A DNA stretch of 64,000 bases, taken from assembly GCF_009720775.1 (NCBI RefSeq), contig NZ_WNKW01000001.1:1550001-1614000 (forward strand), read 5' to 3'. The notes under the pieces are model-generated. The model saw nothing but the letters and a program-made list of their open reading frames with translations. It did not search any database and was not told the origin of the DNA. Of this stretch, positions 1 through 7,730 are shown piece after piece. The stretch's first letter is position 1. The number at the start of each line of letters is the position of its first letter. The stretch is from Pseudoduganella danionis (GTDB lineage: Bacteria > Pseudomonadota > Gammaproteobacteria > Burkholderiales > Burkholderiaceae_D). The position numbers were made by a program, and so were the translations under genes.

Positions 1-1241
1 GCCACCAGATAGGCACTGTGGTCGGGCGATAGCCACACGCGCGACATGGCCAGCAACTGGCGCGAGAGCGGGTAGTCGTCGATCAGCTGCCAGTCGCGGT
101 GCAGGTGTTCGGTATTGGCCAGCCAGCGCGTGCCGGCTGCCGTGATGGCCTGTTCCATCGGATCAAACGCTTGCCGGTGGCTGGCCAGCACCGCGTATTC
201 GAGCAAGCCGTGCAAGGCCTCCGGCAGTTCGCTGGCGGGCTGGCGGCCATCGAATTCGGTCTGCTCGGTCCACAGGCCCAGCACCTCCATGCGGTTGGCC
301 GTCAGCGTGCCGGTCTTGTCGACGCAGAGTACCGTGGTGGCGCCCAGCAGTTCGATGGCGGGTATGCTGCGCGCCAGTATCTGGGCACGCCCGAGCCGCC
401 ATGCACCCAGCCCCAGAAACAGGGTCAGGATCACGGGCAGTTCTTCCGGCAGGATGGCCATGGCCAGAGTCAGGCCGGCCAGCACGCCTTGCAGCCATGC
501 GCCATTCAGATAGCCGTACACCAGGGCCAGCGTCACGGCCAGCAGGGCGCCGCCGCTGGCGACGGTTTTGACCACGCCGCGCGTTTCGAGCTGGATAGGC
601 GTGAGTTCGCCACCGAGCGTGGCCAGCGAGGCGCCTATGCGGCCCAGCGCACTGGCGGGGCCGGTGGCCACGACCAGCCCACTGGCCGTGCCTTGCGTGA
701 TCAGCGTGCCCGAATACAGGCGTGACTGTTCTGGCGTGGGGCCTGCCTGCTTGCTGACGGGGACGGATTCGCCGGTCAGCATGGATTCGTCGACCATCAG
801 ATTCGAGCTGGCCAGCAAGTCGATATCGGCCGGCACGCGGTCGCCTTCGGCCAGCAAGACGACGTCGCCGGGCACCAGTTCGCGTCCGGCGATGCGGCTC
901 TGCTGGCCATCGCGCAGTACCAGTGCGCGCGGCGAGGACAGGTCGCGCAGTGCATGCAGCGAGCGCTCCGTGCGGCGCTGCTGGAAGAACGTCATGGCCA
1001 CCACGATGGCGACGAAGCCCAGCAGCATCAGCGCTTCGTCGGGATCACCGAGCAGCAGGTAGATGGCGCCGCAGGCGACCAGCAGCAGGAACATCGGTTC
1101 GGCCACCACATCACGCAGCAGTCGCGCATTGCTGCGCGGGCGCGATACGGGCAGTTCATTGGGCCCCAGCGTTTGCAGCCGCTGACGGGCTGCGGCGCTG
1201 CTGAGGCCAGCGGCGGTGGTAGGCGGTACTGGTGGTTCCAT
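1..1241 (-). CDS. Cation-translocating P-type ATPase (N-terminal part, runs off left edge)
   Basis: The first ~413 residues of an inner-membrane P-type ATPase that couples ATP hydrolysis to cation movement. Visible are the N-terminal cation-ATPase segment (LGPNELP), two early membrane helices, the actuator loop TGES at residues 156-159, the fourth-helix motif PEELP and the phosphorylation motif DKTGT with the aspartate at residue 308. PEELP in place of the CPC/CPH of heavy-metal pumps points to the Ca2+/Mg2+-type branch; the ion cannot be named. The nucleotide-binding domain and last helices lie outside the window. The ATG at 1241 is chosen because the family N-terminus follows directly, though it has no clear Shine-Dalgarno. 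It is divergent from the cytochrome b561 gene. Confidence 0.88.
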   Translation of the reverse strand, partial: MEPPVPPTTAAGLSSAAARQRLQTLGPNELPVSRPRSNARLLRDVVAEPMFLLLVACGAIYLLLGDPDEALMLLGFVAIVVAMTFFQQRRTERSLHALRDLSSPRALVLRDGQQSRIAGRELVPGDVVLLAEGDRVPADIDLLASSNLMVDESMLTGESVPVSKQAGPTPEQSRLYSGTLITQGTASGLVVATGPASALGRIGASLATLGGELTPIQLETRGVVKTVASGGALLAVTLALVYGYLNGAWLQGVLAGLTLAMAILPEELPVILTLFLGLGAWRLGRAQILARSIPAIELLGATTVLCVDKTGTLTANRMEVLGLWTEQTEFDGRQPASELPEALHGLLEYAVLASHRQAFDPMEQAITAAGTRWLANTEHLHRDWQLIDDYPLSRQLLAMSRVWLSPDHSAYLV

Positions 1242-1444
1242 ACGGTTGGCAGTCGCTTCGGGCGGGCAGATGGTGAAGTCCGGCACGAGTGTATTACATC
1301 TGCGGGCCGTTGTTTTGCCTGCGCCGTGCTGCTATCAAAAAAAAAGCGGCCGTCACCACGCAGGCGGCGTTTGCTCAGAATTCCTTAATAACTGCGAGCG
1401 ACTATCAGCATTAACGGGACTTACGGACTTTGAGGGAGTAGACC

Positions 1445-2101
1445 ATGCAAGCATTCGATCGAGATACGACAGCAGCTACGGGCACGCAAGACGCAGCGCC
1501 GCTGGTGCGCGTCTGGGACTTGCCGCTGAGGCTGTTTCACTGGCTGCTGGCGCTGTGCTTTGCTGGCGCCTATCTGACGGCCGAACTGGAAGACTGGCGC
1601 GTACTGCACGTCACGCTAGGCTATACGGTGGCAGGGCTGGTGCTATTTCGTCTGCTGTGGGGCATCTGCGGCACGCAGCATGCGCGTTTTGCCAGTTTCG
1701 TGCGCGGCCCGCAGGCGGTCATGGCCTATCTGCGCTCGCTGCTGACTGGCCGGCCCGCACATTACACGGGCCATAATCCGGCCGGTGCCGTCGCCATCGT
1801 GCTGATGCTGGCGCTGGCCTTGCTGCTGACGGCGGCGGGCTGGCTGCTGTACACGGAGCGGGTGGGCGAGTGGATGGAGGAAGTGCACGAGAGCCTGGCC
1901 AATATGCTGCTGCTGGTGGTGGTCGTGCATATCGGAGCGGTACTGTTGTCGGGCCGCCTGCACGGGGAAAATCTGGTGCGCGCGATGTTGACGGGAATGA
2001 AAGCGGGGCGGCAGGGCGAGCCTGGCCAGCCGCCGCGTACGCTGATAGCGCTGCTGCTGTTGCTGGCTGTGCTGGCCTTCTGGTGGCTGCAACTGGCTTA
2101 G
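1445..2101 (+). CDS. Cytochrome b561-family membrane protein
   Basis: A 218-residue four-helix membrane cytochrome b, probably passing electrons between quinone and a periplasmic partner. The protein opens with the family signature VWDLPLRLFHW (His32). A second His follows at 55 (LHVTLGY), and further histidines lie in the third and fourth helices (EVHESLAN, VVHIGAV); together they give the expected bis-heme ligand set. A GGGAG ribosome site precedes the ATG. No dehydrogenase or c-type cytochrome partner is adjacent, so the electron donor is unknown. It may equally be called a Ni/Fe-hydrogenase-type cytochrome b subunit, but no hydrogenase gene is present here. Confidence 0.85.
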   Translation: MQAFDRDTTAATGTQDAAPLVRVWDLPLRLFHWLLALCFAGAYLTAELEDWRVLHVTLGYTVAGLVLFRLLWGICGTQHARFASFVRGPQAVMAYLRSLLTGRPAHYTGHNPAGAVAIVLMLALALLLTAAGWLLYTERVGEWMEEVHESLANMLLLVVVVHIGAVLLSGRLHGENLVRAMLTGMKAGRQGEPGQPPRTLIALLLLLAVLAFWWLQLA

Positions 2102-2299
2102 CTCGATGGTCGCCCATGGTCGATTTGGCAAGACGGAAAACTAGAGGATTAACTTCATAAATGAAAGTTTCAATAACGAAAGTTAATCTGGGCGATATTT
2201 CTGTTGCGCCGCGCTCAGTATAATTGCCCTTTGGAAATTTGATCCATCGCAGGCAATTCTAGGCGCGCGCTAGATGGATGTGCCAGTAAAGGAGTTAGC

Positions 2300-3928
2300 A
2301 TGCGCCAGAATCTGCCCGTTACGGGCACAGAATACGTATTACCCCCGCAGCGTCCGCTGGTCTCGAAGACCGATCTGAGCGGCCGCATCACCTACGCCAA
2401 CCCCGCTTTTATCGAAGCCAGCGGTTACAGCCAGGAAGAATTACTGGGCGCGCCCCATAATCTGGTGCGCCATCCCGATATGCCGCCCGCCGCGTTTGCG
2501 GACCTGTGGCAGACCATACAGGGCGGCATGCCGTGGACCGGGCTGGTGAAAAACCGCCGCAAGAATGGCGACTTCTACTGGGTGGTAGCGAATGTCACGC
2601 CAACCATGGAAGGCGGCCGCGTCAACGGGTATCTTTCAGTGCGCACAGTGCCGGAACGCCAGCAGATCGCCCGTGCCGAGCAGCTATACCGCCGCCTTGG
2701 CAAGGAAGGTGCCGCCGCCGGCGTGCTGCAGCATGGCCGCCACGTGGCGCCCGGACTGGCAGGCTGGATCACCCGCATGCGGCGCGTGCCGGCGCGCCTG
2801 TGGTGCCGTGCCGTGCTGGCCGGACAGGCACTGTTGCTGGCCACGCTGGGCGTGGCAGGCTGGAGCATGAACAGCGATGGCACGGATACGGCCTATGCGC
2901 TGGCCGGCGCCGGCGGCGTTGCGCTGACGCTGGTGCTGGCGCTACTGCTGGAACGCAGCATCCTAGCGCCGTTGCGCGGCGCGCTGTACAGCGCACGCGC
3001 ACTGGCGGCCGGCGATCTGAGTGTGTCCATCGAAGTGGGCGGCGACGAGGAAGTGGCCCAGTTGCTGCGCGCGCTGCGCCAGATGAGCGTGAATCTGGTG
3101 GCCATCATCGGCGATGTGCGCACCAGCGTGGAATCCATCAATACGGCGACACGCGAAATCGCGGCCGGCAATCAGGATCTGTCGTTGCGTACGGAAGCGC
3201 AGGCCGCCAGTCTGGAACGCACGGCGGCCAGCATCGAACAATTGGCGGCCATGGTGCGCCAGACGGCCGCCAATGCGCAGCAGACCAGCTCGCTGGTGGC
3301 CAATGCTTGCAATGTGGCCAGCGAAGGTGGTGCCGTGGTCACGCAGGTTGGTGCCACGCTGGGCGATATCAGCCAGTCGGCGCAGAAAATTTTCGACATC
3401 ATCGGCCTGATCGACGGCATCGCTTTCCAGACCAATATTCTGGCGCTGAATGCGGCAGTCGAAGCGGCCCGTGCGGGTGAACAGGGCCGCAGTTTTGCCG
3501 TGGTGGCGACGGAAGTGCGACATCTGGCCCAGCGTGCCACGGCGGCGGCCGGCGAAATCAAGCAGCTGATCAGCGCTTCGGTGGAGAAGATCGCCCAGGG
3601 TGATCAATTGGGACGCAAGGCTGGCCAGACCATGACGGGGGTGGTGGCTTCTGTGCAGAGCGTGGCGGAAATCGTCAGCGATATCGCGCGCGACAATCTG
3701 CAGCAAAGCAGCGGGGTAGATGAAATCAACCGCACCGTACTCGAAATCGACGCTGGTACCCAGCAGAATGCGGCCATGGTAGAGCAGGCGGCCGCCGCGG
3801 CTGCCCAGCTGGACGAGCAGGCTGCCCATCTGGCACAGGCCGTGGGGCTGTTCAAGTTTGCGCCGCGCCGGCGCCGTCTCGAGGCGGCACGTCCGCTGGC
3901 GCTGCTGGAACGGCGCACGGCCAGCTAA
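2300..3928 (+). CDS. Aer-like methyl-accepting chemotaxis protein with N-terminal PAS
   Basis: A 542-residue chemoreceptor for energy or redox taxis. Residues ~20-115 form a PAS domain very like that of Aer (TYANPAFIEASGYSQEEL; NGDFYWVVANVTP), which binds FAD in the cytoplasm. A hydrophobic stretch at ~165-215 anchors it in the membrane without a large periplasmic domain. A HAMP-like linker and the methyl-accepting signalling domain follow, with the hairpin tip [22 protein letters not shown] that contacts CheA/CheW. The C-terminus lacks the NWETF-type tether for CheR/CheB. AAAGGAG lies upstream of the ATG. It is monocistronic. Aerotaxis is inferred from the PAS type; which PAS residues hold flavin was not checked. 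Confidence 0.9.
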   Translation: MRQNLPVTGTEYVLPPQRPLVSKTDLSGRITYANPAFIEASGYSQEELLGAPHNLVRHPDMPPAAFADLWQTIQGGMPWTGLVKNRRKNGDFYWVVANVTPTMEGGRVNGYLSVRTVPERQQIARAEQLYRRLGKEGAAAGVLQHGRHVAPGLAGWITRMRRVPARLWCRAVLAGQALLLATLGVAGWSMNSDGTDTAYALAGAGGVALTLVLALLLERSILAPLRGALYSARALAAGDLSVSIEVGGDEEVAQLLRALRQMSVNLVAIIGDVRTSVESINTATREIAAGNQDLSLRTEAQAASLERTAASIEQLAAMVRQTAANAQQTSSLVANACNVASEGGAVVTQVGATLGDISQSAQKIFDIIGLIDGIAFQTNILALNAAVEAARAGEQGRSFAVVATEVRHLAQRATAAAGEIKQLISASVEKIAQGDQLGRKAGQTMTGVVASVQSVAEIVSDIARDNLQQSSGVDEINRTVLEIDAGTQQNAAMVEQAAAAAAQLDEQAAHLAQAVGLFKFAPRRRRLEAARPLALLERRTAS

Positions 3929-3988
3929 TCTGCGGCATGGCCTGCACTGTGGCGGGTGGACCGGGCCGCAGGCGGCATGTTTACGACG

Positions 3989-4017
3989 TTGCAGCGCAGG
4001 CGGCGAGCGCATACAAT
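3989..4017 (+). promoter_or_regulatory. Sigma70-type promoter for the small basic-tailed protein
   Basis: TTGCAG (3989-3994), a 17-base spacer, then TACAAT (4012-4017). It would start transcription near 4024, about 34 bases before the ATG of the downstream gene, whose AAGGA ribosome site is at 4051-4055. This is one of the better -35/-10 matches in the window. Confidence 0.55.
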
Positions 4018-4057
4018 TGCGCCCGTCGGGATTTTATAACCATTCGAAATAAGGAAA

Positions 4058-4324
4058 ATGATGAGTCTGCCACAATACATTACGATCAATGGTACGTCGT
4101 ATGCTTCCGAAAAACTGAACGACGTAGCAAAAATGCAAGCTATGAATGTTCAGGTGGTTGAAGCCGAACTCGCTCGTCTGCAACAGCAGACCGCGATCGC
4201 CCAGACGGCGCGCAATACTTATGTGGCGGCACTGATCGAAGCAGTCAAAGGCAAGGACGACGCTGCAGTAGCCGAAAAGCCGAAGAAGCCGCGCGCACCG
4301 CGCAAGCCGAAAGCTGCTGCCTGA
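4058..4324 (+). CDS. Small DUF6447-like protein with lysine/proline-rich tail
   Basis: An 88-residue protein of unknown function. Residues 1-60 resemble the DUF6447 type: a short ITINGTSY strand, then a helix with heptad-like spacing (VVEAELARLQQQTAIAQTARNTYVAALIEAVK) that should form a coiled coil. Residues ~70-88 are a basic tail (EKPKKPRAPRKPKAAA) like those of histone-H1-like and AlgP proteins, suggesting contact with nucleic acid or an acidic surface. It has its own promoter and a strong terminator, so it is probably a well-expressed single-gene unit. The family assignment is from memory of sequence style; a phasin-like role is a weaker alternative. Two ATGs (4058, 4061) are equally usable. 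Confidence 0.75.
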   Translation: MMSLPQYITINGTSYASEKLNDVAKMQAMNVQVVEAELARLQQQTAIAQTARNTYVAALIEAVKGKDDAAVAEKPKKPRAPRKPKAAA

Positions 4325-4346
4325 TCAGGCGCGCTACAGCAAAACA

Positions 4347-4372
4347 AGGCAGGGGACACCCTGCCTTTTTTT
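4347..4372. terminator. Rho-independent terminator
   Basis: Stem AGGCAGGG (4347-4354), loop GACA, stem CCCTGCCT (4359-4366), then an uninterrupted T run to 4372. It ends the 4058-4324 transcript. Its T run overlaps the stop codon of the convergent DUF2459 gene, and the A-rich left flank means it could also stop leftward transcripts. Confidence 0.85.
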
Positions 4373-5063
4373 ATGGGGCGGCGCCAGCCTGCGCTGCGCG
4401 CTCGTCGCGCAGCTGCTGCTGGAGTGCCGCGATTTGCTGCGCCTGTTCGAATACGCTGCTGGCCGTCAGGTTAAGGCCGCTGATGGGCAGCTCGGCCGCC
4501 CGCAAGGCGCCCACTATCCATGAATTGCAGTTGTTGAACAGGCTGTAGTGGCCATTGCCCTGGTAGAAGCGGTCTGGATGGTCGGGCTGGGCGCCCAGAT
4601 AGATGGGCTGGCCCTGGCCATCGAGCGCGATACTGCGGTCTATATAGGCGACCAGCTGATCCATGCCGCGGCTGGTGATGGCCAGTGGCAGGCTGTCCTG
4701 CGCGGCCACCCCTGCAGGTGGATTGCTGTCGCGCCGCCCTGCCTGCAAGGCCGGGTAGTCGGAAGCGACCAAGGCCTTGACGGCTTTCGACCATGGCGCG
4801 TCATCGCGCACGAAATACTCGCCATCGCCCCAGCCCACCAGTATGTAGCGGGCCGGACGCAGGTCGCTACGCAGGCGCGCACTGCGGCTCTGGATGTCGT
4901 TGCCGTCAAATAGCAGGGCGGTATGCCAGCCGTAGCGCATCAGATGGATGGTGTGGCGGGCTTCGGCGGCGGGAACGCTGGAACGGCTGGGCGCCATGGC
5001 GCAGCCAGTGAGGATGAGCAGGCAGCCGAGTAACAGCAGCCGCGCGTAGGCAGACAATCGCAT
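4371..5063 (-). CDS. DUF2459 family lipoprotein
   Basis: A 230-residue exported protein. The N-terminus is a lipoprotein signal with lipobox LTGC (Cys ~21), so it should be anchored in the periplasm or outer membrane. The body carries DUF2459 (TIGR02117-like) hallmarks: HTIHLMRYGWHTALLF, VGWGDGEYF and a late NNCNSW motif. The conserved His, Gly/Asp-rich and Asn/Cys patches resemble a papain/NlpC-type hydrolase fold, but I know of no proven activity. The last ~25 residues are a Gln/Ala helix. No operon partner: the next leftward gene ends 80 bases upstream and the downstream neighbour is convergent. Confidence 0.82.
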   Translation of the reverse strand: MRLSAYARLLLLGCLLILTGCAMAPSRSSVPAAEARHTIHLMRYGWHTALLFDGNDIQSRSARLRSDLRPARYILVGWGDGEYFVRDDAPWSKAVKALVASDYPALQAGRRDSNPPAGVAAQDSLPLAITSRGMDQLVAYIDRSIALDGQGQPIYLGAQPDHPDRFYQGNGHYSLFNNCNSWIVGALRAAELPISGLNLTASSVFEQAQQIAALQQQLRDERAAQAGAAP

Positions 5064-5146
5064 AGTCGGAGAACAGCGGTAGAAGGGCGCATTCTACAAC
5101 AGCCGGGCCCGCCTGCAGCGATTCCGGCCTGTCGCAGCGCCTGCGC

Positions 5147-5683
5147 CTAGGCCGGGCAATTCGCCTTGCGGAACATCAGCGTGACCTGACCCAGCTCTAT
5201 GCCGAACTTGGCCATGCTAGCGCGGTTGATCATGGTGCAATCATCGATCAGGAACATCCAGTCATCGAAGCGCATGGCATAGGTGCTGCCATCGATGGGC
5301 AGCAGCAGGGTGTATTGCCAGTGCAGCGCATTGCCGGCCACCTCGCCCTGCGCCTCGCCCTCGACATCGTCGGCGCGGCCTAGCCAGCGGCCATCGGCGC
5401 CGCGCGTCAAATGCCAGACGCGGCGCTGGGTGGTGCCATCATCGTAGCGGAAACGTTCGTCCAGCGTGAGCTGCTGGGCATCGCCGGTGCCGGTAATTTC
5501 GACCTTGAAGCGCTTGACGACTGTGCCGCCGCGGCGCTGGAACATGCCCCAGGCATGCGTGGTGCCGAGGAAATAGCTCGGTAGATCGAGCTTGGGCTCG
5601 AGCGCTTGATATTGCTGGACATTCGGGCTGGCGCAAGCGGTCAGCAGGGCAAGGGCGGCAATCATCAGGGCAGATGGTTTCAT
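5147..5683 (-). CDS. DUF3833 family lipoprotein
   Basis: A 178-residue lipoprotein: signal with lipobox LTAC (Cys ~17), then the DUF3833 body (QYQALEPKLDLPSYFLGTTHAWGMFQRRGG; DERFRYDDG; WHLTRGADGRW). The family is a predicted lipocalin-like beta-barrel on the periplasmic side. The same frame stays open far upstream, but MKPSALMIAALALLTAC at 5683 is clearly the true start, and its ATG overlaps the stop of the MFS gene (ATGA). Last gene of a three-gene operon with the MFS carrier and the chalcone-isomerase-like protein, a set known elsewhere near lipid-modifying genes, so a role in lipid or small-hydrophobe handling is likely but unproven. Confidence 0.85.
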   Translation of the reverse strand: MKPSALMIAALALLTACASPNVQQYQALEPKLDLPSYFLGTTHAWGMFQRRGGTVVKRFKVEITGTGDAQQLTLDERFRYDDGTTQRRVWHLTRGADGRWLGRADDVEGEAQGEVAGNALHWQYTLLLPIDGSTYAMRFDDWMFLIDDCTMINRASMAKFGIELGQVTLMFRKANCPA

Positions 5684-6957
5684 GCGGGGCTCCGGAGTGG
5701 GGGCGTCAGAACGGGACTGGCACGCTGCAATGTAAGCAGGGCCAGTAGTTTGAGCAGACAGGGCAGGGCGGCATACACCAGCGGCAAGGCTATATGCGCC
5801 GTCTGGCCCGGCTGGTAGCCGAGCAGGGCCAGCAGCGGCAAGGCCAGTCCCGACAGCGCCAGTGCCAGTTTGCCCAGCAGCGTGAGCACGCCGTAATAGG
5901 CAGCGGGCGCGTGTGCGGGCGGAATGGACTGGGCCAGCAGCACGTTGGGCATGGCCAGATCGGCGCCCAGCGCGGCACCGGCGCCCAGACAGATCAAGCC
6001 ATACAGCCAGACATCGCCGGCCCCCAGTAGCGCCGCGCCGGCAAAGCTGGCGATGGCCAGCAGCATGCCGCCGCGCCAGCAGGCCAGCGCACCGTAACGC
6101 TGGGCCAGACGGGTCCAGACAGGCAGGCCGGCCGCAGCAGCGATGAAATAGCTGCCGAGGAACAGGCCGGCCAGCGGCGCGGCCTGCAACTGGTCGCTGA
6201 TGTAGAACAGGGCCAGCGTGGCGGGCAGCGCCACGGCGCAGGAATTCAGCAGATAGGGCAGCAGCAGGTGGCGGAAAGCGTGGTTGGCACGCATCTGCTG
6301 CAGCACGCTGCGCCAGTGCGGCGCTGGCGCGATGGTCGGCGGCCAAGCTGGCGCCAGCTTGAGCAGGGCTAACAAGGTTAAGCCCAGCAGCACGGCGAAA
6401 GCCAGGCTGTAGCTGCCCATCTGGCCGGCGATTTGCGCGCGCGGCTGGCTGAGGATGGTGGCAGGGATAGTGCTGCCGATAATCAGCCCGAGCAGCCCCC
6501 AGCCTTCGCGCCAGGCAGTGGCGGACAGCAGCGGCGCGCTGCCATGGCTGGCCTGCGCGGACAGGCGCGAACCCCAGGCTAGATAGGCGATGTTGAGCAG
6601 GCTGTGGGCGCTGTAGGTCACGACCAGCATCAGGCTTAACCACAGTAGCGGCGCCAGCAGCGCGACAGGCGCTTGCCACAGTCCGGCGAAACCAGCCGCC
6701 AGCAGCACGGCACCCGCCGTCAGCGCGCGTTGCACCTGCTGCAGGCGGTCGATCAGATGGCCGAGCAGCGGGTCTTGCAGCGTGTCGAGCAGGCGCGCAG
6801 CAAACATCACCCAGCCCAGCATGGCCAGCCCCGTGTCGTATTGCAGGTGGTAGTAAGAAGCCACTTGCACATACACAGGCAGGGCGGCCATGGCCAGAGG
6901 CAGACCGAGCAGACCGTAGGCCGCCAGCTGCCACCAGCGCGGCGTGGCGCTGCTCAT
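5680..6957 (-). CDS. GPH/MFS-type carrier (MFS_2 family)
   Basis: A 425-residue inner-membrane protein with about 12 hydrophobic segments. The start (LAAYGLLGLPLAMAALPVYVQVASYY) and the first cytoplasmic loop (ARLLDTLQDPLLGHLIDR, matching the R-x-x-D-x-x-x-D-P loop) are typical of the glycoside-pentoside-hexuronide branch of the major facilitator superfamily. Members next to DUF3833 and chalcone-isomerase-like genes do not have sugar-gene neighbours and may move lipids or precursors. Both ends overlap neighbours by 4 bases (ATGA), implying translational coupling with 6954-7541 and 5147-5683. Substrate unknown. Confidence 0.85.
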   Translation of the reverse strand: MSSATPRWWQLAAYGLLGLPLAMAALPVYVQVASYYHLQYDTGLAMLGWVMFAARLLDTLQDPLLGHLIDRLQQVQRALTAGAVLLAAGFAGLWQAPVALLAPLLWLSLMLVVTYSAHSLLNIAYLAWGSRLSAQASHGSAPLLSATAWREGWGLLGLIIGSTIPATILSQPRAQIAGQMGSYSLAFAVLLGLTLLALLKLAPAWPPTIAPAPHWRSVLQQMRANHAFRHLLLPYLLNSCAVALPATLALFYISDQLQAAPLAGLFLGSYFIAAAAGLPVWTRLAQRYGALACWRGGMLLAIASFAGAALLGAGDVWLYGLICLGAGAALGADLAMPNVLLAQSIPPAHAPAAYYGVLTLLGKLALALSGLALPLLALLGYQPGQTAHIALPLVYAALPCLLKLLALLTLQRASPVLTPPLRSPA

Positions 6958-7541
6958 GGTGCGCTGCCCAGCAGTTGCTGGCGCAAACCCTGATCGTGGC
7001 TGCGTTCGTCGAGCCAGATCGCGAAGAAAGCCTGCGCCAGCGCGGCATCATCGATCTCGGCCAGTAGCTGGCGCTGGTCGTACAGGCGCATGCCCTGGCC
7101 CGGGCGATAGACGCCTATCAGTTCGTCGCCGGCCGCGACATCGGTAAAAGCCTGGAGCAGCGTGTTACGCCAGCGGTTCAGGGTGGCGCCATCAGGCAGC
7201 TTGCGGCTCAGGCGGCGGATTTCATCGAGGCTGGTATCGACCAGCCGTTCGCGGCTGATGTTGCGGTGGTATTGCAGTTGCAGGGCGAACGGGCGCTGAG
7301 GCTGGAAGGGCTGCTGCTCGGCCCACAGGGTGGCGTGGTAGATGCGGAAACCGAACCAGCGCAGTTCGCCGCCACCGAGGCGGATGGCGGCAGGCAGCTC
7401 GTCGCGCCAGTGGCCGGCAGCGGGGGCGGCGTGAAGTGGCGCACTAATCAGGCTGGCGCACAGCATCAGCAAGGCGTACAGCACGGCGTAGCGGCCGGAC
7501 TGGCGGTGCGGGCGGATGGCAGGCTGGCGTGTGGCTATCAC
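6954..7541 (-). CDS. Chalcone isomerase-like periplasmic protein
   Basis: A 195-residue exported protein of the bacterial chalcone-isomerase-like group. After a signal sequence (hydrophobic core AVLYALLMLCASLISA, cleavage after LHAAPA likely) come family patterns ELRWFGFRIYHATLW, ALQLQYHRNISRERL, LVDTSLDEI and a DELIGVYRPGQGM stretch. Bacterial members lack proven isomerase activity and probably bind fatty-acid-like ligands. First gene of the operon with the MFS carrier and DUF3833 lipoprotein. The start is uncertain: GTG 7541 gives a long n-region without a clear ribosome site, and an internal start nearer the hydrophobic core is possible. Confidence 0.82.
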   Translation of the reverse strand: MIATRQPAIRPHRQSGRYAVLYALLMLCASLISAPLHAAPAAGHWRDELPAAIRLGGGELRWFGFRIYHATLWAEQQPFQPQRPFALQLQYHRNISRERLVDTSLDEIRRLSRKLPDGATLNRWRNTLLQAFTDVAAGDELIGVYRPGQGMRLYDQRQLLAEIDDAALAQAFFAIWLDERSHDQGLRQQLLGSAP

Positions 7542-7598
7542 AATGGTCGTCGTCGGTCAGGTTTAGAGGCGGCTAAGTACTTGATTGGCAAGTTTAAT

Positions 7599-7628
7599 AC
7601 TGATTGATAAAAAAATCTACTAATCAGT
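7599..7628. repeat. Inverted repeat ACTGATT-N16-AATCAGT
   Basis: Perfect 7-base arms at 7599-7605 and 7622-7628, in the AT-rich gap between the divergent chalcone-isomerase-like operon and the HD-GYP gene. It could be an operator for either side; no regulator is indicated. Confidence 0.4.
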
Positions 7629-7730
7629 AACTTTACTTTCAGCACAAAATAGCCATGAGCGCACTGTAAGGTCTGGCATAGCCGGTGCGACTGATACGGA
7701 TCAGCCCAAAAACCTAAGGAAAACCCTGCT

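Noticed and set aside
1336-1350. A-rich run near 1337 as part of a terminator
   Set aside because: No hairpin of useful strength adjoins it; it lies between divergent genes where none is needed.
2161-2299. Sigma28 (FliA) promoter before the Aer-like receptor
   Set aside because: GGCGATAT resembles the -10 but no TAAA-like -35 lies at the right distance.
2963-4012. 349-codon antisense frame opposite the Aer-like receptor, and similar long antisense frames opposite most genes
   Set aside because: They are His/Arg/Gln-rich shadows of GC-rich codons with no domains or ribosome sites.
5684-7051. Long open frame continuous with the DUF3833 gene, suggesting a 634-residue protein
   Set aside because: The upstream part is antiphase to the MFS gene, is Arg/Ala/Pro-rich nonsense typical of GC-rich shadows, and a perfect lipoprotein start occurs at 5683.
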